64,000 bases of DNA, from assembly GCA_037138755.1 (NCBI GenBank), contig JBAXHT010000001.1, positions 529,805 to 593,804 of the forward strand, read 5' to 3'. A program made the translations under genes and the position numbers. A model generated the notes under the pieces. It was not told where the DNA came from, searched no databases, and was given only the letters and a program-made list of their open reading frames with translations. Positions 1 through 8,548 of the stretch are shown here, piece by piece (positions within the stretch are counted from its first letter, which is position 1; each line of letters begins with the position of its first letter). The DNA comes from Armatimonadota bacterium. Its GTDB lineage: Bacteria > Armatimonadota > Fimbriimonadia > Fimbriimonadales > Fimbriimonadaceae.

Positions 1-192
1 CAAGGTCGCGAGCGACTTTCCGAGCCCGGTCGGAGCTTCAAAGAGCCCGGTCTGCCCCTGCTCAATCAAGTCCGACAGAAGCATCGCTAGCTGAACTTGA
101 TCGCCACGCGTATCGTAACCCGACCGCTTCGCGAGGCGGTCGAAGGCGAGTTGCACCAGTTCGGCCGCAGACATAGCCTCAATCTTACTCAT
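1..192 (-). CDS. DinG/XPD-like ATP-dependent DNA helicase, N-terminal fragment
   Basis: Only the first 64 codons lie in the window; the gene runs off the left edge. The reading starts at the ATG on the complement of 190-192. A Q-motif-like stretch (YDTRGDQVQL, residues 26-35) is followed by a Walker A motif APTGLGKS at residues 53-60. This is the arrangement seen at the start of Rad3/DinG (superfamily 2) helicases, which unwind DNA structures and R-loops using ATP. It is the last visible gene of a minus-strand run (prepilin, S4 protein, EamA transporter), 41 bases after the transporter stop. The iron-sulfur and C-terminal helicase domains cannot be seen, so DinG, YoaA or another family member are all possible. 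Confidence 0.72.
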   Translation of the reverse strand, partial: MSKIEAMSAAELVQLAFDRLAKRSGYDTRGDQVQLAMLLSDLIEQGQTGLFEAPTGLGKSLATL

Positions 193-233
193 GTCCTAGC
201 CTGTTCGTCGGCTGATTCCGTCGTGGCAACGAA

Positions 234-653
234 TCACTTAAGAGTTAACAGAACGCCTGCAATAATCAACGCACAGCCAGAAAGGAGTTTTGCATCAAGC
301 TTCTCCCGGAGAAGCACAACCCCCAAGACAACGGCGATAACGAAACTCAACTTATCAATCGGCGCAACCCGAGAGACTGCCCCTTCGGGATCGGCAAGCG
401 CCCTGAAGTAGCAAGCCCACGATGCCCAGGTTGCCACCGCGCTCAAAGCCAGGAATCCCACATTTCGCCCAGTGAGTTGAGCAAAACCGGTTTGCTTTGT
501 GCTCCAAGCCAACAGAACCGAAAATGCCAATACGAACATGACTCGAACCGCGAGTGCCAGGTTGGGCGGCACGCCTTCGACTCCTTTCTTGCTCAGAACG
601 GCAGTGATTCCGGCAAAGAGTGCCGAAAGAAGTGCCCAGCCGCGATATTCCAC
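234..653 (-). CDS. EamA-family small transporter
   Basis: A 139-residue, very hydrophobic protein with about five membrane segments (near residues 4-20, 30-49, 63-83, 97-115 and 120-137). This length and pattern fit the single-domain EamA (drug/metabolite transporter) proteins, which are half the size of ten-segment DMT carriers and probably work as dimers in the inner membrane. The conserved 'REKLDAKLLSGCALI' type ending of EamA domains is visible at residues 116-130. The start is GTG. It lies between the S4 protein gene and the helicase gene on the same strand. The substrate cannot be told from the sequence. Confidence 0.8.
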   Translation of the reverse strand: MEYRGWALLSALFAGITAVLSKKGVEGVPPNLALAVRVMFVLAFSVLLAWSTKQTGFAQLTGRNVGFLALSAVATWASWACYFRALADPEGAVSRVAPIDKLSFVIAVVLGVVLLREKLDAKLLSGCALIIAGVLLTLK

Positions 654-696
654 ATCCGTAAAGACGAACGCTCGACTACAAGAAGTCTCGGAAGAA

Positions 697-930
697 TCAA
701 GCCTGTTGAGCGATCAAAAAACCTTGACCATCCGGCAACTGAATGGTATCTCCAGGGTAGAGCTTTTTGCCTCTCCGGTTCTCGTCCTCTCCGTTCACCA
801 ACGGCATCACCTCGGCCAAATAACCCTTGGCTTCTGCGCCGTTTGAGATGACGTTAGCCAGCTTCAGCAACTGTCCCAAAGTGATGTACTCACTCCAAAT
901 CTGAATTTCTTTCAAAGTGGTGTCGCCCAT
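697..930 (-). CDS. S4-domain RNA-binding protein (YaaA/YbcJ type)
   Basis: A 77-residue protein that is essentially one S4 RNA-binding domain. The segment [18 protein letters not shown] (residues 14-31), then [16 protein letters not shown] (residues 46-61), closely follows the pattern of Bacillus YaaA and E. coli YbcJ. S4 domains of this kind bind structured RNA, and YaaA-type proteins are linked to ribosome assembly or RNA metabolism. Its start codon lies inside the end of the upstream prepilin gene (19-base overlap), so the two are likely co-transcribed. Family assignment is strong; the exact RNA target is unknown. Confidence 0.85.
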   Translation of the reverse strand: MGDTTLKEIQIWSEYITLGQLLKLANVISNGAEAKGYLAEVMPLVNGEDENRRGKKLYPGDTIQLPDGQGFLIAQQA

Positions 931-1589
931 GCCTGGTCATATGTACCGCGCGCAAGTGACTTCGCGTGGAAGTCGGCAAAGAGAGTCACATAACGATAAC
1001 CCCGAATCAAGTTGAAGAACGTGTTAGCGTCATCGTCTGCCGCCAAAGCCCGTCCCGAGCCGTGCCAATGTCCCCCCGCATCAAACATCAAGTTGATCGA
1101 GGCTGGGGCTTGAAGCGATGTTTGGGAATGGTGGTTGAAAGCGATCTCGGTTCGGAACAGATAGCTGTTTCGGTAAAGTGCGAATAGCGATGGGCTTGTC
1201 GCAAACACGTCTGGAAAGTGGTTATCCAAAACTGTCGTGCCCTGGTCGGCAGGACAACGAAAAATCTCCTTACTTTTTGCGTAAGGCATCAGTGCGTCCT
1301 GCATTTCGGGCATCGCCGCGATGAGCGCTTGAAACTCTGGGCGGCCGTCCCAGATATTCGGTCGATACTTATCGCTCGCATCCACCGCAAAGGCGAACAA
1401 GTCATCGCTGTCTGTCATGTACAAGCCGTGGGCCGTGCCAATTTGCTTAAGGTTGCTGATGCAAGCAGTTTGCTTTGCCGCGGCCTTCGCCCTGGCGAAA
1501 ACGGGAAACAGAATTGCCGCGAGAATTGCGATGATCGTAATCACCACCAGCAGCTCAATCAGTGTAAACGCGCGGCGCACAACAAACAT
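912..1589 (-). CDS. type IV prepilin-like protein (H-X9-DG family)
   Basis: The 225-residue reading begins [16 protein letters not shown], a class III signal: a short basic leader, a prepilin peptidase site before FTLIE, then a hydrophobic helix to about residue 28. The longer upstream extension has no such logic, so the ATG at 1589 was chosen. The remainder has [18 protein letters not shown], typical of prepilin-like proteins of Planctomycetes and Armatimonadota, and near the end [12 protein letters not shown], which resembles the H-X9-DG processing-associated motif (DUF1559-like). It probably forms a pseudopilin-type filament or a cell-envelope protein. It overlaps the S4 gene by 19 bases. 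No other pilus machinery is visible here. Confidence 0.85.
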   Translation of the reverse strand: MFVVRRAFTLIELLVVITIIAILAAILFPVFARAKAAAKQTACISNLKQIGTAHGLYMTDSDDLFAFAVDASDKYRPNIWDGRPEFQALIAAMPEMQDALMPYAKSKEIFRCPADQGTTVLDNHFPDVFATSPSLFALYRNSYLFRTEIAFNHHSQTSLQAPASINLMFDAGGHWHGSGRALAADDDANTFFNLIRGYRYVTLFADFHAKSLARGTYDQAWATPL

Positions 1590-1724
1590 AATACGGTCAA
1601 ACGCACCAAAAACGGTGCAGGTTCCTGCATCGCGACATGCGACGTTTGAAAGTGGCAAAAAGTTGCTCCAATATGCCATGATTAAGGTTCGCGCCCGTGT
1701 GTCTGGGCGCACCTGGAGCGACCC

Positions 1725-3539
1725 TTGGCAAAGCCGACCGTATTGAAACCTGAAGAAGCAACCGCACGACTCTACGCAGATCGCCTGATCCTCGAAAAGC
1801 TCACCGAAATGGAAGCCGCCGTCAAGCTAGGTGAACTAGCTGACAAGCTCAGCGACTCCGGTATCGGTCTCGCCGCCGTCCGTTCACTCATGTCCTCGAA
1901 CGCCGACGTATTTGCCTACCACGAGCGACGCTGGATTCCGGCATCGCGACTCACTGCAGAAGGTCGCCCAGTTTCCGAAATCATCCGAGCTGTTCTCGAC
2001 TCGTTCGGCGCGCCAGTCTCCCTCGATACGCTCATCGAAGAAGTCTCGCGAATCCGACACACTTCGGTTGAAACTGAGGATGCTGTCGTTCGCCGCCTTG
2101 TTGCTCGAGACGGTTCATTTGCGCTTCTCGGCGATAACTCAGTCGCTCTCGTCAAGTGGGGCTTCATTGCTCACGACGAGGTTCTTTCTCGTGCTTTGGC
2201 AATCAACGGCATCACTCCGGAGGAGTTCGCCGCGATCAGCGACAAGCTGAAGGACGTGGATTTCAATTCCCCTGATTGGGCTTCTGCCGCTCTTAAGCAC
2301 TCCCCAATCAACCTAAAGGAAATTCTTGCATATGCCTACAGCAAGCTGAACAACGACGATCCTCGCTCGGTGCTTCACTACCACGCTGGAGACCTTTTCA
2401 AGGCCCTCTTCGCGGTTCCTGGCTACGTCTACAACAGCGACGGAACCTTCCTTAATGAGGCCGAAGCTAAGGGCCTCATTTCGACCGCTCTCAAGCTCGC
2501 CTTGAAGCTCACTCCTTCGATTGACGTTGACGATGCTGCGCCGATTGAACTCAAGCCCGAGGACATTGCCAAGCTCATCAACAAGGTCAAGACCTCTGAT
2601 GCCTCGGTCACGGCAACCAAGATGCTCGAAGAGTTTTTCGAAATCACGCCAGGCACCAAGACCTTCCCCGACGACATGGTCAACGTGATGACCGCCCTCA
2701 AGGCCGATTCGTCCGTCGCATGGGTTGGCGGAGATCGTTTCCAAAAAGCCGGTCAGCACCCGGACTACATCAGCGAAGTTCCTGAGCCATTCCAGTTTGT
2801 GGCTTCCGGAGTGGTCGACGCCGAAGGCGAAGACGTGGACATCGAGCTCACCGATGAAGGTCTCAACACCTCCCTCCGAAAGCTCCTCCAGCACCCGCTT
2901 GCTCTGGATGTTCTGGACGAAGACCCACAACCGGCACTCAAGACTCAGCCAGAAAGCATCCGACTTGTTCTCAAGTCCATCCACCGCGAACTCGGAACCT
3001 TCCCGCTTGCTCAGTTCCCAACTGGCTGGATCGACGATGCGCCAAAGATTCAGGAAGCCATCTTCATCGACCCAGCCGGGAGAGAACTCCAGGTTTGGAT
3101 CAACCAAGAAGCTCGCCTCATGTACGGCCTGATCGACTGGTGGCTCGATCAATCCGTCGAAAGCGGAGCGGTATACACCCTCACCAAGACCCCTCAGCCA
3201 AACGTGTTTGAGTTTGCTTACCTGGATCAGCCAGACCCGGTTGTTTACATCAGCACCCAGCGCATGGAAGAGCTCCGCACCCTTGGTGCCGAGTACGAAG
3301 GCAAGAGCACGCTTGACCTCCTCGTCATGGTGATGAGCCACTGGCCCAAAGGCGCCGACTACCTCACCGTTCTCGCCGAGATAAACGTTGCTCGCCGCAC
3401 CTCGCGCCGACTCGTTGCCTCGCTCCTTAGCAGCTACCAGTGCTTCTACCAACGCTCCGGATCGCCTGTTTGGCACTTCGATAACAAGAAGGTCGACCAA
3501 GGATTCGACAAGAGCAAGAAGAAGTTCATCAAAAAGTAA
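1725..3539 (+). CDS. large unknown protein with possible winged-helix segments
   Basis: A 604-residue cytosolic protein without signal peptide or membrane segments. It starts at TTG, supported by GGAG at 1715-1718 six bases upstream. I do not recognise the family. Residues about 18-72 and 83-145 read like small winged-helix folds: three helices then a beta wing ending in [13 protein letters not shown] or [13 protein letters not shown], reminiscent of HARE-HTH domains. A similar helix-rich unit with a final aromatic strand ([15 protein letters not shown]) lies near residues 525-585, before a Lys-rich tail (KSKKKFIKK). A role in DNA or nucleoprotein binding is only a guess. A strong hairpin follows the stop, so the gene forms its own unit. 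Confidence 0.75.
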   Translation: MAKPTVLKPEEATARLYADRLILEKLTEMEAAVKLGELADKLSDSGIGLAAVRSLMSSNADVFAYHERRWIPASRLTAEGRPVSEIIRAVLDSFGAPVSLDTLIEEVSRIRHTSVETEDAVVRRLVARDGSFALLGDNSVALVKWGFIAHDEVLSRALAINGITPEEFAAISDKLKDVDFNSPDWASAALKHSPINLKEILAYAYSKLNNDDPRSVLHYHAGDLFKALFAVPGYVYNSDGTFLNEAEAKGLISTALKLALKLTPSIDVDDAAPIELKPEDIAKLINKVKTSDASVTATKMLEEFFEITPGTKTFPDDMVNVMTALKADSSVAWVGGDRFQKAGQHPDYISEVPEPFQFVASGVVDAEGEDVDIELTDEGLNTSLRKLLQHPLALDVLDEDPQPALKTQPESIRLVLKSIHRELGTFPLAQFPTGWIDDAPKIQEAIFIDPAGRELQVWINQEARLMYGLIDWWLDQSVESGAVYTLTKTPQPNVFEFAYLDQPDPVVYISTQRMEELRTLGAEYEGKSTLDLLVMVMSHWPKGADYLTVLAEINVARRTSRRLVASLLSSYQCFYQRSGSPVWHFDNKKVDQGFDKSKKKFIKK

Positions 3540-3547
3540 GCAACTTC

Positions 3548-3590
3548 ATCCCCCATTTCGCTCGGCTATCAGGCAAGCGAAATGGGGGAT
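3548..3590 (+). terminator. 15-bp perfect hairpin after the 1725-3539 gene
   Basis: Perfect inverted repeat: arms 3548-3562 and 3576-3590, loop of 13 bases. It begins nine bases after the stop codon. There is no T-run behind it, so it may act as an mRNA-stabilising or factor-assisted terminator rather than a classical intrinsic one. Confidence 0.7.
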
Positions 3591-3616
3591 CTCAAACCCC
3601 GGATCAGGCAGGATCG

Positions 3617-4822
3617 ATGAGCCATCTCGAAGACCTCACTACCCAGTGCATCCGCTGCGGATTCTGCTTAGAAGATTGTCCGACCTTCACCCAAACCGGC
3701 AACGAGCTTGACTCGCCGAGGGGCCGCATCTACCTAGTCCGCAGTGTCGTTGATGGCAAGCTCAACTGGGACGACGTCAAGCCCCATCTTGACAAGTGCC
3801 TCGGCTGTCGAGCCTGCGAAACCGCCTGTCCGAGCGGAGTCCAGTACGGCCAAATCCTTGAGATCGCCCGAGACCAAATCGGAGCGAGCCTTGTCCAAAA
3901 GGCCTTCCTGACCGGAACCACGAATCCGCTTATTCTGAAGACCCAACTTGCCGCCGCCAAGTTCCTACCTGGCAAGCGGATGCCAAAGCCCCTGAGTCAG
4001 CTCTTAAGTGGAGCCAGCCCAGAAGTCGATCTTCCAAAGCCACAAGAGACCGCCGCATTTCCCGACCTCCCCAAGGTCGAGTTCAAGGGAGAGGTCTACA
4101 TGCTACAAGGCTGTGCGATGCAGGTGTTGTTCCCTAGAGTCCATCAGTGCACAGAACGGCTACTCCATCGGGTTGGCTACCAAATCAAACCCGCAAACCA
4201 AGGCTGTTGCGGCGCACTTCACGCTCACAATGGGCAGCTTGATGAAGCTCGAAAGCTCGCCGCAAACCTAATCAAATCCATGCCAGGAGAAGCCCCCATC
4301 ATCGTCAACTCCGCCGGGTGCGGAAGCACGATGAAGGAATACGTACACCTTCTGGGGACCTCCGAAGCTGAGCGGTTTGCAAAGCGAACAGTGGATCTCT
4401 CAGAGTTCCTCCTGGAAAACAACCTCTCTCAACTCCTAACCCCCTACTCCCCACTCGCAGGTAAGCGCATCACTTACCACGACGCCTGCCACCTTTCGCA
4501 CGGACAGAAAATCACGAGCCAACCCCGTCAACTGATCCAATCAATCCCGGGAATCGAGTTTGTCGAGCTCGATGAATCGATGGTTTGCTGCGGTAGCGCA
4601 GGAATCTATAACGTCATGCAGCCCGACATGGCCCGCCAACTTCTTGTCCGAAAGACCGGGCACATCCAAGAAACAAGGGCCGACATCGTTGCCACCGGCA
4701 ACCCGGGTTGTCACGCTTGGATCGCTCAAGGATGCCTCGAAAAGGGCATTGCTCGAACGCTCCACACGGCAGAGCTGCTGGAAGCCGCATTCGTAGGCCT
4801 CGAACCGTTTATCGAACAATAA
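3617..4822 (+). CDS. glcF: glycolate oxidase iron-sulfur subunit
   Basis: GlcF is the [4Fe-4S] electron-transfer subunit of membrane-associated glycolate oxidase (GlcDEF), which turns glycolate into glyoxylate. The 401-residue protein has two ferredoxin motifs: Cys 11, 14, 17, 21 and Cys 61, 64, 67, 71. Two CCG-type domains follow, with GCCGALHAHNG and DACHLSHG then VCCGSAGIYN. Length equals the family norm. glcD and the start of glcE lie about 59 kb away at the right edge, so the usual glc operon is split here. A related lactate or other 2-hydroxyacid oxidase subunit cannot be excluded. Confidence 0.88.
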   Translation: MSHLEDLTTQCIRCGFCLEDCPTFTQTGNELDSPRGRIYLVRSVVDGKLNWDDVKPHLDKCLGCRACETACPSGVQYGQILEIARDQIGASLVQKAFLTGTTNPLILKTQLAAAKFLPGKRMPKPLSQLLSGASPEVDLPKPQETAAFPDLPKVEFKGEVYMLQGCAMQVLFPRVHQCTERLLHRVGYQIKPANQGCCGALHAHNGQLDEARKLAANLIKSMPGEAPIIVNSAGCGSTMKEYVHLLGTSEAERFAKRTVDLSEFLLENNLSQLLTPYSPLAGKRITYHDACHLSHGQKITSQPRQLIQSIPGIEFVELDESMVCCGSAGIYNVMQPDMARQLLVRKTGHIQETRADIVATGNPGCHAWIAQGCLEKGIARTLHTAELLEAAFVGLEPFIEQ

Positions 4823-4847
4823 TCTAACGTGCTGCGTAGACATACCA

Positions 4848-4865
4848 GTGCGGCAATGACCGCAC
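4848..4865 (+). promoter_or_regulatory. small hairpin just before the folE2 start region
   Basis: Arms 4848-4853 (GTGCGG) and 4860-4865 (CCGCAC) around a six-base loop. It ends directly at an in-frame ATG (4866). This makes that ATG an unlikely initiation codon and favours the ATG at 4881, which has GGAG at 4868-4871. It could influence folE2 translation; that is inference. Confidence 0.35.
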
Positions 4866-4880
4866 ATGGAGATTTCAGAG

Positions 4881-5663
4881 ATGACCCCTCAACCCCTCGT
4901 CGACATTCAGGCTAGCCAAGATGAGCGCAATATCGCCATCGACAAGGTCGGCGTCAAGAAGGTCAAATACCCCATGCATGTCCGCGAGCGTGATAACGGA
5001 CCGCAGTACACCGTCGGAGATTTCACTCTGACTGTTGACCTCCCAAAGGAATTCAAGGGAACCCACATGAGTCGTTTTCTTGAAGTTTTGGGTGAGCACA
5101 ACCACGACATCAGCCCCGCAACGATCCCCGATATCCTCAATAAGCTTCGAGAAAAACTGAAGGCGGAGACAGCGCACCTTGAAGTCAATTTCAACCTGTT
5201 CCGAGCCAAGCCAGCTCCTGTCACTGGTAAGGTCGGAATGATGGGTTACGACTGCGGTTTCATCGCCAGCGGCGGAACCACAAACGACTTCTGGCTCCGC
5301 CTAGTGGTTCCGGTCACTACCCTGTGCCCATGCAGCAAAGAGATTTCGGAGTTTGGAGCCCACAACCAACGCGGCTACGTCAGCGTGAAGGTTAAAGCGG
5401 ATGGCATTCTATGGCTCGAAGACGTCATCGACATGATCGAGGCCTCCGGCTCCGCCCAGCTCTATCCGGTTCTGAAGCGCCCAGACGAGAAATTTGTCAC
5501 AGAGCAAGCCTACAAGAATCCTCGGTTCGTCGAGGACATGGTTCGAGAAGTCGCCCTTGCCTTCGACAAAGAATCGAGAATTTCAGCATACGAGATTGAG
5601 GTCGAGAACCACGAGTCGATTCACGACCATAACGCATACGCGTTCATTTCGCGGGAGAAGTAG
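4881..5663 (+). CDS. folE2: GTP cyclohydrolase FolE2 (type IB)
   Basis: FolE2 opens GTP to 7,8-dihydroneopterin triphosphate, the first step of folate and often of queuosine synthesis. It replaces zinc-dependent FolE and can use other metals. The 260-residue protein carries the family signature LCPCSKEISEFGAHNQRG with candidate active residues Cys149 and His161, and ends with ENHESIHDHNAYA as usual. The start at 4881 is preferred over an in-frame ATG at 4866 because of the SD at 4868-4871. It follows glcF by 58 bases. queF, another T-fold enzyme that uses a product of this pathway, lies at 34279. Confidence 0.93.
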   Translation: MTPQPLVDIQASQDERNIAIDKVGVKKVKYPMHVRERDNGPQYTVGDFTLTVDLPKEFKGTHMSRFLEVLGEHNHDISPATIPDILNKLREKLKAETAHLEVNFNLFRAKPAPVTGKVGMMGYDCGFIASGGTTNDFWLRLVVPVTTLCPCSKEISEFGAHNQRGYVSVKVKADGILWLEDVIDMIEASGSAQLYPVLKRPDEKFVTEQAYKNPRFVEDMVREVALAFDKESRISAYEIEVENHESIHDHNAYAFISREK

Positions 5664-5673
5664 TCAAGGTATT

Positions 5674-5690
5674 CCCGGCGTCTCGCCGGG
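5674..5690. terminator. hairpin between convergent folE2 and prfA
   Basis: Seven-pair GC-rich stem (CCCGGCG / CGCCGGG, arms 5674-5680 and 5684-5690) with a three-base loop. It lies between the stop codons of two convergent genes and is followed by GATTTG on the plus strand, so it may serve both. Confidence 0.6.
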
Positions 5691-5697
5691 GATTTGC

Positions 5698-6765
5698 TCA
5701 AGCCGCCTCGTCCGACTCGGCTAACTTGCGTGCCTGGTCGTCCTGAACGAGGCCATCCAACATCAGCTGAATATCGCCGTCCATAAACGTGTTCATGTTG
5801 TGAACAGTGAGCTTGATGCGGTGGTCCGTAATCCGGCTCTCCGGGAAGTGGTAGGTGCGTATCTTCTCGCTCCGGTCCCCGGAGCCAATTTGACCCTTTC
5901 GCATGCCCGATCGCTCGGCTTGGGTGCGCTCAACCTCCGCCTGATAAATCTTGGCGCGCAGAACTTCCATCGCGCGAAGCTTGTTCTGGGCCTGGCTCCG
6001 CTCGTCCTGGCAAGTCACAACGATGCCGCTCGGCTTATGAATTATCCGAATTGCCGTCTCGTTTTTCTGCATGTGCTGGCCACCCGCCGATGACGAACAA
6101 AACGTGCTGATTTCGAGGTCCTTCGGGTCAACCTGAACGTCAACTTCCTCAGCCTCCGGCAACACTGCAACCGTCACCGTCGACGTATGAATTCGCCCCT
6201 GGCTCTCCGTTGCCGGAACACGTTGCACACGATGGACCCCAGATTCGAACTTCAATTGATAGAACGCGCCCACCGCGTCAATCTTAAAAACGACTTTGCT
6301 CGCACCACCGATCCCACTCTCTTCAAGCTCGATAACTTCGACCTTCCAACGCCGCCGCTCGCACCAGCGCGAGTACATCCGAAAAAGTTCATTGGCAAAG
6401 AGAGCCGCTTCATCGCCACCGGCCGCGGGTCGAATCTCGATAATGACCGACTTGTCGTCATTGGCATCCTTCGGCACGAGCATCAGTTTTAGCTTCAGTT
6501 CCAACTCCTCGCGCCGACCCCGCAACGGCTCGATCTCCGCGAGAGCCAATTCCTTCATCTCGGGATCGTTGACCATCTCCTCGGCTTGCGAAAGATCGTC
6601 AAGAACTTTTCTGTACTCTCGAATGGTCTCAACGATTGGCAGAAGCTCCGCACGGAGTTTGCCTACCCGTTGCATTTCCTTAGGATTGCTGACAATCGAG
6701 ATGTCGTTGTACTCGGCCTCAACGCTCTCAAACTTTTTCTCAATCTCAGCTAGTTTTGCGATCAT
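5698..6765 (-). CDS. prfA: peptide chain release factor 1
   Basis: RF1 recognises UAA and UAG stop codons and triggers peptide release on the ribosome. The 355-residue protein has the catalytic SSAGGQHMQKNETA segment (GGQ) and the PxT stop-codon reading motif (PAT in RVPATESQGRIHTS), which marks RF1 rather than RF2 (SPF). The open frame extends upstream, but that part is non-conserved; the ATG at 6765 gives the standard N-terminus MIAKLAEIEKKFE. It lies 46 bases after a diguanylate cyclase gene on the same strand. Confidence 0.95.
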   Translation of the reverse strand: MIAKLAEIEKKFESVEAEYNDISIVSNPKEMQRVGKLRAELLPIVETIREYRKVLDDLSQAEEMVNDPEMKELALAEIEPLRGRREELELKLKLMLVPKDANDDKSVIIEIRPAAGGDEAALFANELFRMYSRWCERRRWKVEVIELEESGIGGASKVVFKIDAVGAFYQLKFESGVHRVQRVPATESQGRIHTSTVTVAVLPEAEEVDVQVDPKDLEISTFCSSSAGGQHMQKNETAIRIIHKPSGIVVTCQDERSQAQNKLRAMEVLRAKIYQAEVERTQAERSGMRKGQIGSGDRSEKIRTYHFPESRITDHRIKLTVHNMNTFMDGDIQLMLDGLVQDDQARKLAESDEAA

Positions 6766-6811
6766 ACAACGAAGCGAAAGTGTACCGCCCCACCTAGTTC
6801 TACGCCAAAAA

Positions 6812-8479
6812 CTAGGCGGCTTTTGGCTTCTCGGGCTTGCCAACACAAAGCCGGTCTCGGCCCGTTCGCTTAGCCTCATAGAGACCCAAGTCGGCCTCAT
6901 GTAAGACTGAAGCGATAGTGTCATGCTTCTTGCCAACAGCGGACATGCCGATGGACGCCGTCACAGTACGATCCACCATCAAGTCGTCAACACGGGTTGT
7001 GCGAATTGACGCGAGCACTCGCTCGGCGACCTTGTGGGCGATCTCCAGGTCGGTTCGATCAAGTAGGATACAGAACTCTTCACCACCAAGTCGACCCAGG
7101 TAGTCGGTTGGACGCAAAACTCTCTGGCAAGACTGCGTGAATCGACGAAGGACTTCATCGCCAACAGGGTGACCGTAGTTATCGTTAATCGACTTAAAGT
7201 TGTCGATATCAACTACCAAAACAACGCCCGGACGACCTTGTGCATGGAATCGAGCCACGAAGTCGGTTCCGATTGCCAGAATGCGTCGGCGATTCAAAAC
7301 ACCGGTCAACTCATCAATCGTCGCCATGCGCTCAAGTTCTTGTTGAAGCTGTTCGCGCTCTCGAAGTGCCATCTCGAGCCGATCGTTTATCGCTGCAAGC
7401 TCGATATTTTTTGATTTCAAAAGTCGTGACTCAGCTTCCACCAGCTGAACCTGGTGGATCGACTGCATCTCTCGCAATCTTCGCTCGCTATCCTCGCTGA
7501 AGACCTCACGTTTGAGAGCAATATGCTCGTGAAGCATATCGAATGCCTTCTCGGCGTCACCTAACTTTCGATAGACTCCAGCCAGCTGTTCCATCGTCTT
7601 GGCTTCTTGAACGCGATTTCCGCTAAGTCGAGCCGTACGGAGTGCCCCCTTAAACGCCCGTTTCGATGTCAGGAATCGGCCTCGCTGAAACTCCATCACA
7701 CCTCTGAACTGTTGTAGCGGCCACACGAGGTAGGTCTTCTTGTGTGTCTTAGCGAGACTGATCCCCTTTCTAAGAGCAAGCAGAGCTTGCAAAGGTTGCC
7801 CGTTTGCAAAAGAAATCTTCGCTATCGCAAGGCAGGCATCAACGGCATTGTTAAAGGAACGATTCTCTTCAAGGCTAACGAGAGCCGAGCGCAATGCATC
7901 TAGGTCAGATTCATTTTCGCCTAGTTCGAAGCTCACAGATGCAATCGCAATGGTGGATGACCAGAAGATCGTATCGTTTGCTCCTCGCTCAGCGGCAACT
8001 TTGGCGTGCTGGAAGTACTCTCTTGCCTTCAGCAAATCCTCTCGCTCTTCTGCGTTGACACCCAAGTTGAAGATCGCGATTGCCGCTACGTACAAGTTGC
8101 CCGATCGAGCAGCCTTCTCGTGCGCTTCGGTGAGCACAAGGTGGGCTCGTTGGAACATCCCTTTGTGGTGGTAGTAAAGCGAAACCGTCATGAGTGCACT
8201 GCACTCTCCGAACTCATCACCTATGGCTCGATAGATTTCTAGTGCCTGTTCGGCAAGGGCAAATCCTTCCTCCCGATCCTGGCTCGAAACCAGAGTTCCC
8301 AACGTGCGTAGAGCGTCTGCCTCACCTCGGCGATAACCGATCTGTTTTGACTTCGGCAAGACCTCGTCACAAATGTCTCTTGCGCGAGCCGGATTGAAGG
8401 AACGTAGGCGATACGCTTCCGCATTCATAGCATCAATCTTTGCCGTATCCAGACTGAGCCGATTTTCAGATCGTTTCAT
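6812..8479 (-). CDS. TPR-containing diguanylate cyclase (GGDEF), copy 1
   Basis: A 555-residue cytosolic protein. Residues 1 to about 330 form helical TPR-like repeats, about 340-390 a probable coiled coil, and the C-terminal third a GGDEF domain that would make cyclic di-GMP from two GTP. The active motif is GGEEF at residues 465-469 and the inhibitory I-site RPTD at 456-459, so catalysis and product inhibition both look intact. There are no membrane segments. The start at 8479 has a GGAGG-type SD upstream. The next gene upstream (8549-10204) has the same architecture, so the pair arose by duplication. What the TPR part senses or binds is unknown. Confidence 0.88.
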   Translation of the reverse strand: MKRSENRLSLDTAKIDAMNAEAYRLRSFNPARARDICDEVLPKSKQIGYRRGEADALRTLGTLVSSQDREEGFALAEQALEIYRAIGDEFGECSALMTVSLYYHHKGMFQRAHLVLTEAHEKAARSGNLYVAAIAIFNLGVNAEEREDLLKAREYFQHAKVAAERGANDTIFWSSTIAIASVSFELGENESDLDALRSALVSLEENRSFNNAVDACLAIAKISFANGQPLQALLALRKGISLAKTHKKTYLVWPLQQFRGVMEFQRGRFLTSKRAFKGALRTARLSGNRVQEAKTMEQLAGVYRKLGDAEKAFDMLHEHIALKREVFSEDSERRLREMQSIHQVQLVEAESRLLKSKNIELAAINDRLEMALREREQLQQELERMATIDELTGVLNRRRILAIGTDFVARFHAQGRPGVVLVVDIDNFKSINDNYGHPVGDEVLRRFTQSCQRVLRPTDYLGRLGGEEFCILLDRTDLEIAHKVAERVLASIRTTRVDDLMVDRTVTASIGMSAVGKKHDTIASVLHEADLGLYEAKRTGRDRLCVGKPEKPKAA

Positions 8480-8548
8480 GCACCTGCACCCTCCTCAGGT
8501 GAAGTTTTGCCGTACTCATCAGTCTGACTACCCGGTATGCGTACCAGG

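Noticed and set aside
2313-3500. 395-codon open frame on the minus strand
   Set aside because: It lies opposite the 1725-3539 gene and has the composition expected of an antisense shadow (rich in Val, Glu, Arg, no domain); the plus-strand gene has SD, start and terminator.
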